The position numbers and the translations under genes were made by a program. The notes under the pieces were generated by a model. It was not told where the DNA came from, searched no databases, and saw only the letters and a list, made by a program, of their open reading frames with translations. From Misgurnus anguillicaudatus (taxonomy: Eukaryota > Chordata > Actinopteri > Cypriniformes > Cobitidae), in the NCBI RefSeq assembly GCF_027580225.2, contig NC_073352.2:30498001-30562000 (forward strand): a stretch of 64,000 nucleotides of DNA. The letters are read 5' to 3'. Shown here piece after piece: positions 44,997 through 57,020 of this stretch; position 1 is the first letter of the stretch; each line of letters begins with the position of its first letter.

Positions 44997-46827
44997 TGCT
45001 ATTTTAGACAAACAAGGGTCTATTTGTTAATGCATATGTACACATAATTTGTAATAACACACTTCTATATAAATTATTATTTTTTATTATTCAGCAAAAA
45101 CAAACATTCCCACCAGCTACAGATGTGCTGTATCTGGCGGTAACACAAGCTCAGAAACAGCTTGCAAAGGATGAGGAACGCTCTTCCCATCAGCACCACA
45201 ATCTGCCCCAGTGTGTCCCAACGGAGGCTGTCGCCAACACCGCCACGCAACCGGTTCACACCTACACCACGCTTACGTGTGCAAACTTCACCGCTGCGCT
45301 CGAACCTTAAAAACACATACACACACTTCCAAATGTGCACACAAACACAACATCCCCGCAGGCAAACGTATCAGGCAGTGTGATTTCATCCAAATAAACT
45401 CAAAAACAGGACTGGTGGATGTCAATCACAGATTTCAGCAGCGAGAGCTTACGCCTGCTTAGCTGGATTAAAAGAATGAATCTGAAACACATGATGACTG
45501 ATGCTTATTTGTGTCATCTGAATCACTAATATACAGATTTTCAAGAGAGCCGATGCATTTCTGAAGGTAATTTGGGGGAACAATAAGTTAAGGCATGACT
45601 TGCGCAACAATGCCAACGAAGCGAATGCATTTATTCAATGCACGGGTTCATTTATAGACTACAATGTTTACCCAAATCCCCTTATAATTCACACCATAGT
45701 CTTTCTAAAGAACTTCTACATTAGCTTCATAGTGTCATAAAGTGCACTGAAGCTGCCTAAGAGATCTTTGGCCTATAAGCCCACAGTGAACAGAAATGCC
45801 TGGATCCATGTCAAGTCACTGACAGGTTCAATTCCTGTTTGAAGGCTGTATGTTTAGACTGTGTAAGTAGGCGACTAATAGGAACAGATCGTGGAGGGCA
45901 CAATTCCCCTCCTCTACGTTTGTTTGAAGCGAGAACAGCTGTTCAGGGCTCGAGCTTCACTAAGATTGCATCGCAATGAGCCAGTCCTGTAGTTCGTCAA
46001 ACCGTGCTGTCAGACAGAAAGAAAGACCACCGAGTCAGCGTTTGAAAAAGAGGGGGCCAGTAGATGACCTGAAATGGCCCAACCGTAACCTGAAAATAGC
46101 ATTGCATAAACAAGAAACTCTTGAGATGTTTATATTTGTTATTCCAGTTATGCATTACCATCCGATGTTAAAAATGAATGTGCTTGCGCAGTTATTTCTG
46201 AAAGTGTTCTTACTAAAAGAAGATGACAACACAGAAATATGCTTGGGTCATGCTCATGCACTTAAATCTCATTATTTACACAATGGCAATGAAATGAGGA
46301 TGTCTTAAAGAACGGAAATAAAGATGCCATTTCTTAGGGAGGGATTACGCGTTAGCTCACCATCTTTAGAAATTTTAATAATATACTAAAAAGGTTTGAA
46401 TGTTTAAGAATCTTACCATAAAAAACAACTATAAATGTCACAGAAATTGATAGAACTTGACCTAGTAGTATTTGAACTGCTGTTTATCTACAAAAAAGCA
46501 TAAACAATGTCACTTCTTAAGGCATTAAATAAATCTAAAATTCATAAAAACCATTATAAATAGCATGGGTATAATTGTAGCAATATCCAAAAAATAAACA
46601 GTATGAGTCAAAATGATACCTTTTATGACAAACATCTTTAGGATATGTTCCATGAAGATGTCTTGTAAATCTTCTACTGTAAATATATATACAAATGTAT
46701 TCATTATATGTGTTGTTATTTGGACAACTTTAAAGGCAATATTCTCAATATTTAGATTTTTGCATACTCCGATTCCAGATTTTCAAATAGTTGTCTAAAT
46801 ATTATCCTATCCTAACAAACCATACAT
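44997..46827. other. Unassigned non-coding stretch
   Basis: Overlapping frames at 45077-45462 in both directions and a 110-codon frame at 45976-46308 have no splice sites, known motifs or start context worth accepting. No repeat boundary was seen. Confidence 0.4.
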
Positions 46828-48004
46828 CAGGGGTCTTCATTCTTCTGGTCGAGTGCCAGGTTTTAAAGTATATAGGTTTTTAAAAAAATATGATGCGGGC
46901 CAAACTTTTACCTCTATTTTTACCTTTTAGGTTTTTTTTTACTTTTACCGTTTATATTTTTGATTATATATGTAATAACTTATGTTGTTTATAACTTATG
47001 TTAAAATTCTTTTGTTTATAACTCTTTAACATTAATAAATTGTTACTTTTTAAGTATTCACAGCATATAGCCAGTCTTCTCCTGATAAATTGTACTTCAT
47101 GTTTTTTTTTTAATTTTAATGATGGCTAGACGCCTTTTCGTTGTACACTACATTTGGATGCGACTGTCGGCGTTCGCCCCCTAGTGGCAGTCGTGATGAA
47201 ATTTCAGTTTGATTGTAAATCCATGTCAACATGGTAGAGGAGCTCATTCCAGTGCAAGAGCCTTTAATTTACAAATATATTTATAGTTAATAATTTACTT
47301 AGTTATCAATAATTTTTAAAGGATTCAAGCAGTGGCGGCTGGTGACTTCTTTTTTTTTTGAAGCGCACAATGTGAAGTTCGTCACAACATGTATGTAGCT
47401 TGTCATGTTTGTGGTTCGTCATTTCAAAATATGTGTTCTGCGCTTTGAGAGGTCGAGTGTGCATCACGTGTCATGCCAAAATAAGTGCCTGCTGCCTTGA
47501 ACTTGAACTTGAAAGGAGACGCTTGCGTGTGCCAGATATTCGCACAATCTCATGCGTAATCAGAGTTTAATGTTAAGGTAGTGTCTTGCGTGTATTTAGG
47601 GAACGTGAGCGTCTCTTTTATCATAAACGGTTTTGACGCGTCTCCAGCAGGCACTTATTTTTACAAAACACGTGATGCACACAGGATCTCTCCACACGCA
47701 AGACACATATTTTGGAAAAGGGAACCACACACGTGACAATCCGAACACTTTAATTAGCGCATCCTCGGAAGAGCAGTCCCGAACCGCCACTGGATTACAC
47801 CAAAGCATTGGATCCGATAATTATACACACGCGTGTTGGCCCCTTTTCGACTCTCCTTGTGGTTTTTCGGCCGTCATGTGTCATGTGCAGCGGAAAGGTA
47901 AACTAACCACGCTGATTTTACATCAGACAAAGATGACCGGCGGGCTGGATAAAGATGATTGGAGGGACGCATTTGGCCCGTGGCCCACCAGTTGACTAGC
48001 CCTG
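46828..48004. mobile_element. hAT element with perfect 8-bp target duplication, carrying an insertion
   Basis: The left end is caggggtcttcattcttctg and the reversed right end is cagggctagtcaactggtgg. The 8-bp duplication ccatacat is exact at 46820-46827 and 48005-48012. The element is interrupted by 47330-47792. The interior has a GCGGGCCAAA word on the left and GGCCCGTGGCCC on the right. Apparent ORFs at 47596-47995 lie mostly in the inner insertion. Confidence 0.93.
47330..47792. mobile_element. CAGTGGCGG-family DNA transposon, complete copy
   Basis: It begins cagtggcggctggtgactt and ends CGAACCGCCACTG. It is homologous to 9344-9659 through AAGTGCCTGCTGC, CATAAACGGTTTTGACGCG, ACACATATTTTGG and GCGCATCCTCGG. 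Flanks gattcaag and gattacac match at 5 of 8. It nests inside the hAT element 46828-48004. Confidence 0.85.
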
Positions 48005-48189
48005 CCATACATAAATGGAAAGCTTATTTTAGATGATGCATAATCTTAATTTTTACCGTCATGACTGTTTTTGTGGTCCAGTGTCACATTTTCAAAATGC
48101 AAAAACGACAAACAATAAATAAATAAATAAATACCCAGAACACTGAATATGAGCAAATGTATGGTATAACCGAGGAGCAACCTTCCGAT

Positions 48190-48684
48190 CTCTCCGATGA
48201 AGCCAAACGGAAGTGACTTACACTCCAATTCATTGACTGGCCACTAGAGGCTCCAAAAAGGAGTCAATTCTCATAGACCTCCAAGTTATATTGCCCAACT
48301 TTAGAGCAGAAATAAATGTGTTTACAGTCTGTATAGATAATTTTGCCCTTCATGACAACTGTGAGGGGGTGATTTTTTTTAAACCGTTTAATTTATATTA
48401 AGCCTTAAAGTTCTGCATAATTAAGGGCGTGGCCACTTGAGTGACAGGTGACCTGCCACTACTCTCATTGCTGTTGAGCTAGGTGGGCGTGGTTTCAGCA
48501 ACCAGCCACCTCAGTTTTACCCTATCCCGCCTCTTTACCCATTTTGGGTTATCCGCGAATGATTTGTGATGACGTGCGGCCAAGATGGCAACGGGAGGCA
48601 CCGCCTACTATTGGCTTCAAAAAGCTCTTCACAAACCTGGGTGACTTCATGGACACTACGACAATATTTTTGTACAGTCTATGC
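48190..48684 (+). repeat. Interspersed repeat, longer copy (family of 2321-2486)
   Basis: It begins TCTCCGATGAAGCCAAACGG then AAGTGACTTACACTCC and ends TTTTTGTACAGTCTATGCG. The right part matches 2321-2486 in reverse. It contains GGGCGTGGCCACTTGAGTGA and GGCCAAGATGGCAACGGG. No coding frame is evident and the superfamily is unknown. Confidence 0.7.
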
Positions 48685-49384
48685 GTACAACATATGTTTC
48701 CAAAAGAAGAGCCAATTATCCTACTGAATAAATGATGTGTTTTCTTTCTAAACAGTCTCCACTCACCCTAAAAATAGCAGACATTGTGTAACTTTGCATT
48801 GCAAAATGAAGTAAGTGCATAACTCAAGCGTGTCAGTGAATTAATTGCTATAAATAGATTGTATCATATGGGAGTTACACTGTCTCCGGAATGACTATTT
48901 TTCTTCCTTCACTTGGAGAAGCAGGAACTGCTTAAGATGTCGTCAAGGGAATTTGCAGGTATATTTTCAGGTAAGCACAGCTCTTAAATAAGAAAGTCTC
49001 ACTGAACAGTATATGAATCTCAGAGTCTGCCTTATTAAAAGACTACAGCACTGGATTCAACAACACTGAGTAAAAGTGAAATTATAAGACAAAGTGTGTG
49101 CACACCAAAATTATATGCATGCAATGTCAATGCAAAAACACAAATAGATGCAAATGCACAATACTCATCTCAATCATGTCTTTAATGCAAGTTGAAAATG
49201 TTCAACTTAAGAGTTAAATTCGCATGACACATTGTCGTGAAAGGAATTATTAACACCTCCTGTTGAACATTGACACGCTGATTTAGAAAGTGAAGAACAG
49301 CATTGGAGTTTTTATTGAGATGGTGATTTTAAACTGAACAAAAAGATTAATTAAGTAATTAAGTCATTTTTTTTCCATTTGAGG
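48685..49384. other. Unassigned non-coding stretch
   Basis: No gene or repeat boundary was recognised. Confidence 0.4.
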
Positions 49385-49727
49385 CAACTATCCAAAGTCA
49401 AGCCTTTCCTTTCATTAAGTGACTTTGAGAGAGTTATACATGCTTTTATTTCTCTTGACTATTGTAATGGCCTCCTTGTGTGCATTAATCAAACTTATCT
49501 TTCACGCCTATGGTACAAAATGCTGCTGCTCGCCTATTGACTGGTACTCGTAAGTGTGAACATATCAAACCTTTTCTTGCATCTCTACATTGACTTCTCG
49601 TTTGTATCAGAATTGATTTTAAGATTTTAGTGTTAGTTTTTAAAGCATTACATGGGTTAACACCGAGCTATCTCTCACAATTATTAAAGCCTCACACTCC
49701 AATAAGAGCTCTTATCCTTTAAAGCAA
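49385..49727 (+). pseudogene. LINE reverse-transcriptase C-terminal fragment (CR1/L2/Rex-like)
   Basis: One frame reads SDFERVIHAFISLDYCNGLL then VCINQTYLSRLWYK. After a frameshift near 49512, a second frame reads VQNAAARLLTGTRKCEHIKP and FKALHGLTPSYLSQLLKPHT. The HAFISxxDYCN, QNAAARLLT and FKALHGLxPSYL motifs are typical of the RT end region of CR1/L2/Rex-type non-LTR retrotransposons. A TGA interrupts the second frame where a tryptophan is usual. The copy is 5'-truncated and dead, and ends abruptly near 49727. Confidence 0.85.
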
Positions 49728-49870
49728 ACATGAAATCAAAATGTACTGTCCTAATATGTTTCTTGGTCTTACTTGGCAAAGAATAAACAATTGTTTTAAA
49801 TAAACTGACTGTCATTGTACATTTCTCAAAATTCAATCAAGTTCCAGTGGATAAACATAAGTCACGTACA

Positions 49871-51277
49871 CTCTGCAAAAAATGATTTTCAAGAAAAAAA
49901 ATCTTAGTATTTTTGTCTTGTTTTCACTAATATCTAAAAATTCTTAAATTAAGATGCTTTTTCTTGATGAGCAAAACGACCCGAGAAAATAAGTCTAGTT
50001 TTTAAACCAAAAATATCAAATTTAAGTGATTTTGTGCATAAAACAAGCAAAAAAAAAAAAAATCAAGAAAAAGCAGCTTAATTTAAGAATAATTTTTAGA
50101 TATTTTTTACTGAAAACAAGACAAAAATACTAAGAGTTTTTTTCTTAATTTTTTTTTTTTTGAAGTGCAGTTTGTACAACACAGGTGTAACAAGGCCTAC
50201 ACTGCAAAAAAGGATTTTCAAGAAAAAAAATTCTTAGTTTTTTTGTCTTATTTTCAGTAAAAATATCTAAAAATTCTTAAATTACGATGCTTTTTCTTGA
50301 TGAGCAAAACAACCCAAGAAAATAAGTCTAGTTTTTAGACCAAAAATATCAAATTTAAGTGATTTTGTGCATAAAACAAGCAAAAAAAAAAAAAAATCAA
50401 GAAAAAGCAGCTTAATTTAAGAATAATTTTTAGATATTTTTACTGAAAGCAAGACAAAATACTAAGATTTTTTTCTTAAAAAGCTTTTTTTTTGAAGTGC
50501 AGTTTGTACAACACAGGTGTAACAAGGCCTACACTGCAAAAAAGGATTTTCAAGAAAAAAAAACTTAGTATTTTTGTCTTGTTTTCAGTAAAAATATCTA
50601 ACATTCTTAAATTAAGATGCTTTTTCTTGATGAGCAAAATAACCCAAGAAAATAAGTCTAGTTTTTAGACAAAAAATATCAAATTTAAGTTATTTTTTGC
50701 ATAATACAAGCAAAAAAAAAAAAAAAAAAATCTGCCAATAAGGTAAGCAAAAAAAAAAAAAAAAAAATCTTGAAAATTTTCTTAAACACTAAACTCAAGA
50801 AAAATTTGCTTAACACATTGGCAGATATTTTTGCTTGTTTTATGCACAAAATTACTTAAATTTGATATTTTTGGTCTAAAAACTGGACTTATTTTCTTGG
50901 ATCGTTTTGCTCATCAAGAAAAAGCATCTTAATTTAAGAATAATTTTTTGGATATTTTTAATGAAAACAAGACCAAATACTAAGATTTTTTTTCTTAAAA
51001 ATCTTTCTTTGAAGTGCAGTTTGTACAACACAGGTGTAACAAGGCCTACAACGCAAAAAATGATTTTCAAGAAAAACATTTCTTAGTATTTTTGTCCTGT
51101 TTTCAGCAAAAATATAAAAAAATATTTTTTTCTTGAAAAAAAGACTTATTTTTGGGGGTCGTTTTGCTCATCGAGAAAAAGCATCTTCATTTAAGAATTT
51201 TTAGATATTTTTACTGAAAACAAGACAAAAAAACTAAGATTTTTTTCCTTGAAAATAATTTTTTTGCAGTGTACAAA
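49871..51277. repeat. Tandem array built from a palindromic MITE
   Basis: Units begin near 49873, 50202, 50531 and 51050. Each starts with CACTGCAAAAAAGGATTTTC-like sequence. Each of the first three ends with AGTGCAGTTTGTACAACACA then GGTGTAACAAGGCCTA. The MITE body (GATGAGCAAAAC, ATAAGTCTAGTTTTTA, GATATTTTTACTGAAAACAA) is the family of 53121-53574. The first two units are about 330 bp with collapsed arms. The third is longer, about 520 bp, with a fuller palindrome. The shared non-MITE spacer shows tandem duplication rather than independent insertions. Confidence 0.88.
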
Positions 51278-52887
51278 TGCCATTTTATGTTGACCGGTGA
51301 TTTTATTCGTGACACCAGCCTAAACTAAACCAACTGAATGATGCAAATGCTGGTTGACTTACTTAGTTCATCATCTCAGTGAAAATAAGCTACGGTAAAT
51401 GTCATGTGATTGCTTTTATTCGAAGGAAAGATGATGGATGTGTCAAACAAGCAAAGCAAGAAAGCTATCTGTGAGAAATGTGAATCACCGCAACAGCAAT
51501 AGCTCGATCCGGCGTCTGTTGGTATGCAATTACACACATTTCAAACCAGATGCGCGCTGGGACAGAAATCAATAACGACCAATTAAAAGTATTCATCTGG
51601 GGAAAGGTTGAGGCATTTTAGAACCCTGCCAATCAGAAACAAGTACCAGATTGCATGCGATGCATTGGCTATGCAGAAAAGGAGACCACGGATGCAAATC
51701 TCGAATGTTCTGTGTTGGCATCGTGAATGACACAATCTTCAGTAGCGAGTCTATCGGGTCATTTGCAAAAGGAAACATGAAATGATAACAGTCCGGGTGA
51801 GCGCCGCGCACCAGATTACCGTAGCAAGCTGGAAACAAACACTCAGTTTGCATGCTTTGATATGTCACAGCGCATTCACACGCTGATCACAGCGAAGCGT
51901 TTTTGCAAGCAAGCTGGGTGCTTGACACGGCAAAACCAATTTTTCTACGATTGAAACAGGCCTAATTTCTCATGTGAATAGAAGAGATAAACATGAAGGG
52001 ATGCTGTTAGGAAGGAATGCAGATATTCAACAAATGGCAAGCAGAATTTTAAACATTTAGTAAAATGTCGGTCACATTACTGACAAAACCAGACAAGGGT
52101 TCTGTTTATATAAAGTACATGTTGGAGAAAGTCTAGTAGTTTGTAAAGCGCCACTGCAGAAATGCCTGTACTTGATTTTTCCTTGAGGGAATAAACAGCA
52201 AAAACAGAGAACATCTTGTAACTAGCTTCTACAGGTTGGGCTGGATTTGTCCCATTAAAGTAAAAATGTCTCAAACCGCGCATTAGAGAGTGAAATTCAT
52301 AAATGTGTGCTGCTTGAACATTCCCCCACCATCTGTATCTGACAGCTGTGAAGATTTTGAAATGAAGCCTTGCAGTCTTCTAAGCAGACTGTGAGGATAT
52401 GATATAGTGAATGATTTATTGGGTATAGTCAACATATCATTTACATAGCTACTGTATATATTTATGGTGGAGGCCCAAATGTCTGTGCGCACTGGTGAAC
52501 AAAGTTTGTATTGCATTTGTATCTAATTTACAATTTAAGCAAAATAAAAAAAAAAAAACGTTCACTTTAATGACATCATGCATTTGAGCTAGCATTGATG
52601 GCTCTGTAGAAGTTGGCGCAAAACCTGAGAGCTTTTCTTAAAATCATCTTGTGCACTTCATTAAAAGCAAGAATACCTGGCCTGTTGTACATAAATAGTT
52701 AAATGCTCAACCTTTTTTGTTTTTAGAAATGAATGACTCTTGTTTAGATGTTCTTTTCTATTAAGTTGCCCTAAACTGGTCCCATACTGGGCTCCTTTTT
52801 TCGTGGGCTTTAAATATTTCTGGCCCTGTCCCAAATGGCGCACTTCATGTGGACTTTCGGTCTTGTGGCCTTAAATTGCGCGTGCTC
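51278..52887. other. Unassigned stretch, mostly single-copy in appearance
   Basis: The 51440-51910 part has balanced composition and no repeat ends. A 91-codon minus frame there (51593-51868) has no motifs. From 52816 (CCCTGTCCCAAATGGCGCAC) a transposon end may start. Confidence 0.4.
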
Positions 52888-53790
52888 GCTTACCCTACAG
52901 TCGCATTAGCTACAAAAGTGAGCGACACCGAGCGACACGTATTCGCTTGACGGGCGTTCCTTGGCTAGTATCTAAAAGCGGAATTAAAAGTCAATTAAAA
53001 GTTAAGAGGTATTGTTAAGTTACAAGAACGATGTTTTTAGATTTAAAAGTATTTATTTCTCGATAAAAGTAACAAAATATATGAGATAAAAAGCCAAATT
53101 TATCAGATATATACAGAAATACACTGCAAAAAATGTAATGTAATTCTTAGTATTTTTGTCTTGTTTTCAGTAGAAATATCTAAAAATTCTTAAATTAAGA
53201 TGCTTTTTCTTGATGAGCAAAATGACCTAAGAAAATAAGTCTAGTTTTAAGACAAATAATATACAATTTAAGTGAAATTGTCCTTAAAACAAGCAAAATT
53301 AACTGCCAATGGGGTGAGAAAAAAAATTGTGAAATAAGATTTCTTTTTTCTTAAACACTTAATTCAAGTAAAATTTTCTCACCCCATTGGCAGATAATTT
53401 TGCTTGTTTTAAGTACGAATTCACTTTATTTGTATATTTTTTGTCTAAAAACTAGTATTATTTTCTTAGGTCATTTTGCTCATTAAGAAAATACATCTTG
53501 ATTTAAGAATTTTTAGATATTTCTACTGAAAACAAGACAAAAATACTAAGTAAGAAAGTCATTTTTTGCAGTGTATGCATTTTCCGCCATCTTGAATTTT
53601 TCTTCGACTCGAGCCACAGACCTACGTCACGCTGCCCCTACACTCCGATTGGCAGTCACTTGGTCGCATTACTCAGCATTTGCATAAAATAACCTTCTTG
53701 TCTATTTTGGCCCCACCTTGCTCGTGCAGCGGTGAATGGTAGCCTGTCGCTCTGTCTCTGTCTCTTGTAGCTAATGTGACTGGGAGGTTA
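52888..53790. mobile_element. DNA element with GTAGCTAATGTGACTG ends carrying a MITE
   Basis: The left side reads CAGTCGCATTAGCTACAAAA and the reversed right side reads CAGTCACATTAGCTACAAGA, followed by GAGCGACA and GAGACAG words. The exact tips are uncertain by about 10 bp. It is interrupted by 53121-53574. Confidence 0.7.
53121..53574. mobile_element. Intact palindromic MITE, TA-flanked
   Basis: The element reads CACTGCAAAAAATG at the left and its complement CATTTTTTGCAGTG at the right, with TA on both sides. The arms carry GTATTTTTGTCTTG, AAATATCTAAAAATTCTTAA and GCAAAATGACCTAAGAAAAT in both orientations. The centre is CCAATGGGGTGAG facing CTCACCCCATTGG. TA flanks suggest a Tc1/mariner-type source. 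This is the reference copy for 29692-31308 and 49871-51277. Confidence 0.88.
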
Positions 53791-53804
53791 GTCTACTTAT
53801 CCGT

Positions 53805-54277
53805 ACGGTGTCCCATCTGTCATTTTTACGGTCTGAAGTATGCTCATTAGCGCCCCCTTGGACCCTTGGTGCGATCTTCGGCAAAACCCGCTTTGCTGCA
53901 GGCCCCACGCACTTTACCAACCCAGAAGTCCTTGCGTAAGAGCAATCAGACGATGGAGCAGTTCAACTTCTCTTCCTATTTCCGGCGTATCATGTAGTTC
54001 AGACTTTATGGACCCTTGACATGATGCCACGAGTGTGCACGTGAGTCATATTTTGGAACAGACTTGAGCGTCACGCCGGAAATAGGAAGAGAAGTGGTGT
54101 GAACTCCTCCCACCCGTCGTCTCATTGCTCTTTCGGTTGCCGATTGCCGACTTCTGAGTTGGTAAAGTGCGTGATGCCTGCAGCAGTGCAGGTTTCGCCA
54201 AAGACCGTATCTAGGGTGGAAAGGGGGCGCTGATGAGCACACTTTGAAGTTTAAAAATGACAGATGGGACACACTAC
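53805..54277. mobile_element. Long palindromic MITE
   Basis: The left arm reads GTGTCCCATCTGTCATTTTT, GCTCATTAGCGCCCCCTT, GCACTTTACCAACCCAGAAG and CTTCTCTTCCTATTTCCGGC. The right arm carries the complements in reverse order, ending AAAAATGACAGATGGGACAC. The arms are about 200 bp with a 40-bp loop near 54010-54050. The 112-codon minus frame inside is a by-product of the palindrome. Confidence 0.85.
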
Positions 54278-54305
54278 AGACTTCTAAACTTTGATTCTCG
54301 GAATT

Positions 54306-55515
54306 TACTAGATTATTAAAGTTGTCCAAGTACTTTGAACGCATATGATAAATATATTTTTATAATTATACATTTTTTATTTTTATAATTATTTAATCGC
54401 TTTTAAAGTTGTCCAAGTCCTTTGCACACATATCATAAATAAATGTTTTTATAATTAAAATTTTTTATATAATTATTTAATTGCTTTTAAAGTTGTCCAA
54501 GTCCTTTGCACGCATATGATAAATACATTTTTTATAATTATATCTTTTTTATAATTATTTAAATCACTTTTAAAGTTGTACAAGTCCTTTGCACGCATAT
54601 GATAAATAAATGTTTTTATAATTCAATTTTTTATATAATTATTTAATCGCTTTTAAAGTTGTCCAAGTCCTTTGCACGCATTTGATAAATACATTTTTTA
54701 TAATTATACAAATTTTAATTTTTTATAATTATTTAATCACTTTTAAAGTGGTACAAGTACTTTGACACATATGACAAATACATTTTTAATAATTATATAT
54801 ATTTTTTATTTTTATAATTATTTAATTGCTTTTAAAGTTGTCCAAGTGCTTTGCACGCATATGATAAAACATTTTTATTATTAAACATTTTTTAATTTTT
54901 AGAATTATTTAATCACTTTTTAAGTTGTCCAAGTCCTTTGCACGCATATGATAATTTTTTTTTATAATTATATTATTTTATTTTTTATAATTATTTAATC
55001 GCTTTTAAAGTTGTCCAAGTCCTTTGCACGCATATGATAAAACATTTTTTTATAATTATTTTTTTTATTTTTATAATTATTTAATCGCTTTTAAAGTTGT
55101 CCAAGTCCTTTGCGCGCATATGATAAAACATTTTTTATAATTATCATTTTTTTATTTTTATAATTATTTAATCGCTTTTAAAGTTGTCCAAGTCCTTTGC
55201 ACGCATATGATAAAACATTTTTTTATAATTATAATTTTTTTATTTTTATAATTATTTAATCGCTTTTAAAGTTGTCCAAGTCCTTTGCGCGCATATGATA
55301 AAACATTTTTTATAATTATAATTTTTTTATTTTTATAATCATTTAATCGCTTTTAAAGTTGTCCAAGTCCTTTGCACGCATATAATCATTTTTTTTTAGA
55401 ATTATAAATTTTTTGTTTTTATAATTATTTAATCGCTTTTACAGTTGTCCAAGTCCTTTGCACGCATATGATGAATATTTTTTTATAATTATACATTTTT
55501 TATATAATCATTTAA
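54306..55515. repeat. AT-rich minisatellite, 14 units of about 85 bp
   Basis: The anchor GTTGTCCAAG (with GTTGTACAAG and GTGGTACAAG variants) starts at about 54321, 54408, 54492, 54575, 54658, 54748, 54837, 54924, 55010, 55096, 55183, 55271, 55358 and 55444. Each unit holds CGCTTTTAAAG, TCCTTTGCACGCATATGATA and a TTATAATTATTTAAT block. Units 9 to 13 are the most alike, so the right side expanded latest. Confidence 0.95.
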
Positions 55516-55538
55516 AGTAGGACATTTAAAAGAAACCT

Positions 55539-57020
55539 GGGCTGCGTTCCCCGAAACCTTCTTAGCTCTACGTCGTTCTTAAGTTGTACCTTAAGCTGTA
55601 CCTTATAGCTAATACGTGTTTCCCGAAACGTTCTTAGTTACGTATACCTTCTGTAAGTCATTCGTTCGGAAGGTTGGTCTGGAGCACTCTTAGCTATACC
55701 TTATCCCAATTGACTCCGCTAGGGGCCATGACTGTGATAAAAGCTTGTGTATATTGCAGTCTATATAACTAAATATCTGTAAAAAAAAAAGTTGAAGAAC
55801 ACTCCGTATTAAATTAGGCATTTTTTATTTAAAGAATAAAACATTCACATAATTAGACATACACTGATGGTTGTTAGATTTTTTATATTTTTTTTCCAAA
55901 GGAACATCAACTTCGAACTATTATTACAGGCTAAAGAAACTATTTAAAAAAACATTTTGGGTGGAGGAGTTGGTGAAACTATGGCAGGCAGCTATACAGC
56001 GAATCTTACTATTTCATTTGTGCATTTCATATCCGTTAAATCTTTCGTTTACCGGCTATTTTATAGCTGCAAATAAAACAAATCAAGTAAAAAAATCGCA
56101 TGCCACCGGAGCACATTCATCACGAAATCATAATTGTTGATTTTCCTAAATATTATTATTGATGTTAATTCGTCTTTGCATCGAAGTTTTTTTAATGTTT
56201 TATAACTTTGAGGCAACTGCATGCCATATTCTTTATAAACATTCAAAAGAAACTGCTCCACTTGATTACTGCTTGTATAGTCTCCTAAGGTCAACAAAAT
56301 TTCCACATTAAAACTAATCAAAGCTAAAATCTAATGCAATCATATATATTATATATTTTTATGTTATATTTAACAGGCACGGCTCCAGAAATGCGTCTTA
56401 TCCGCATTGTAACCACGCTGCTTGCGCATCCAGTGTCCAAGCACAATAAATGTGTGAACTAATGAATGACAGTTTGTTTTTATATATAATTTAATTATTA
56501 CTTTCACGACCCACCTTATTCCTAGGTGCAACGCACTTATTGGGAACCCCTAATATAAATTATCCTTTAAAGTGAAGGCATAGCGGATGCATTGGAGCAG
56601 TTTATGCATGATAAGTTGATACGTTTGGAAATTAATTGCGGGTTTTGCACGGGTTTGATATAAAATAAAAGGTTGTATTCCGTTGTTTGCAATTTTAAAT
56701 ATTTTTACAAGATATTTCTAATACATTTAACTTGAACTAATTCTGAACTTTTTCTTTAATAAAGAACTGCGCTGTCTCATAACGCAGCGAAACCTATTAC
56801 ATAAAGTGAATAATTGATTGTCGAGCGATCGATATCAACCTATTCAGCACCATCGCCATGGACAGCACCTGGTAACGTCGTACGTAGGAAACTATACCTT
56901 AAGAAACCCGCTGAGGTACAGTTCGGGAAACACGCCTAGAAAAGGTATAACTGTAGTTAAGGTTCAACTTAAGAGTCTTCGTAGCGCGCTAAGAGAGAAC
57001 GTTATCGGGAATTGCAGCCC
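55539..57020. mobile_element. Harbinger-like element with GGGCTGC termini
   Basis: The left end is GGGCTGCGTTCCCCGAAACC and the reversed right end is GGGCTGCAATTCCCGATAAC. The sub-terminal regions hold repeated TTCTTAG, ACCTTAAG and CGTTCTTAAG words on both sides. No clear target duplication is seen. The interior is AT-rich with no transposase frame; frames of up to 89 codons are taken as chance. Confidence 0.78.

Noticed and set aside
45815..45850. B-box-like GGTTCAATTCC
   Set aside because: There is no A box upstream at the right distance and no SINE tail.
45976..46308. 110-codon plus-strand ORF
   Set aside because: Composition changes along its length from basic to hydrophobic without domain character, and it has no splice or promoter context.
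47633..47995. 120-codon plus-strand ORF
   Set aside because: It spans the border of the inner CAGTGGCGG element and the outer hAT, so it cannot be an ancestral gene.
54006..54344. 112-codon minus-strand ORF
   Set aside because: It lies in the arm and loop of a palindrome and shows no protein motif.
55871..56321. ORFs inside the GGGCTGC element as a transposase
   Set aside because: Frames of 86-89 codons on opposite strands lack DDE or Myb-like motifs.
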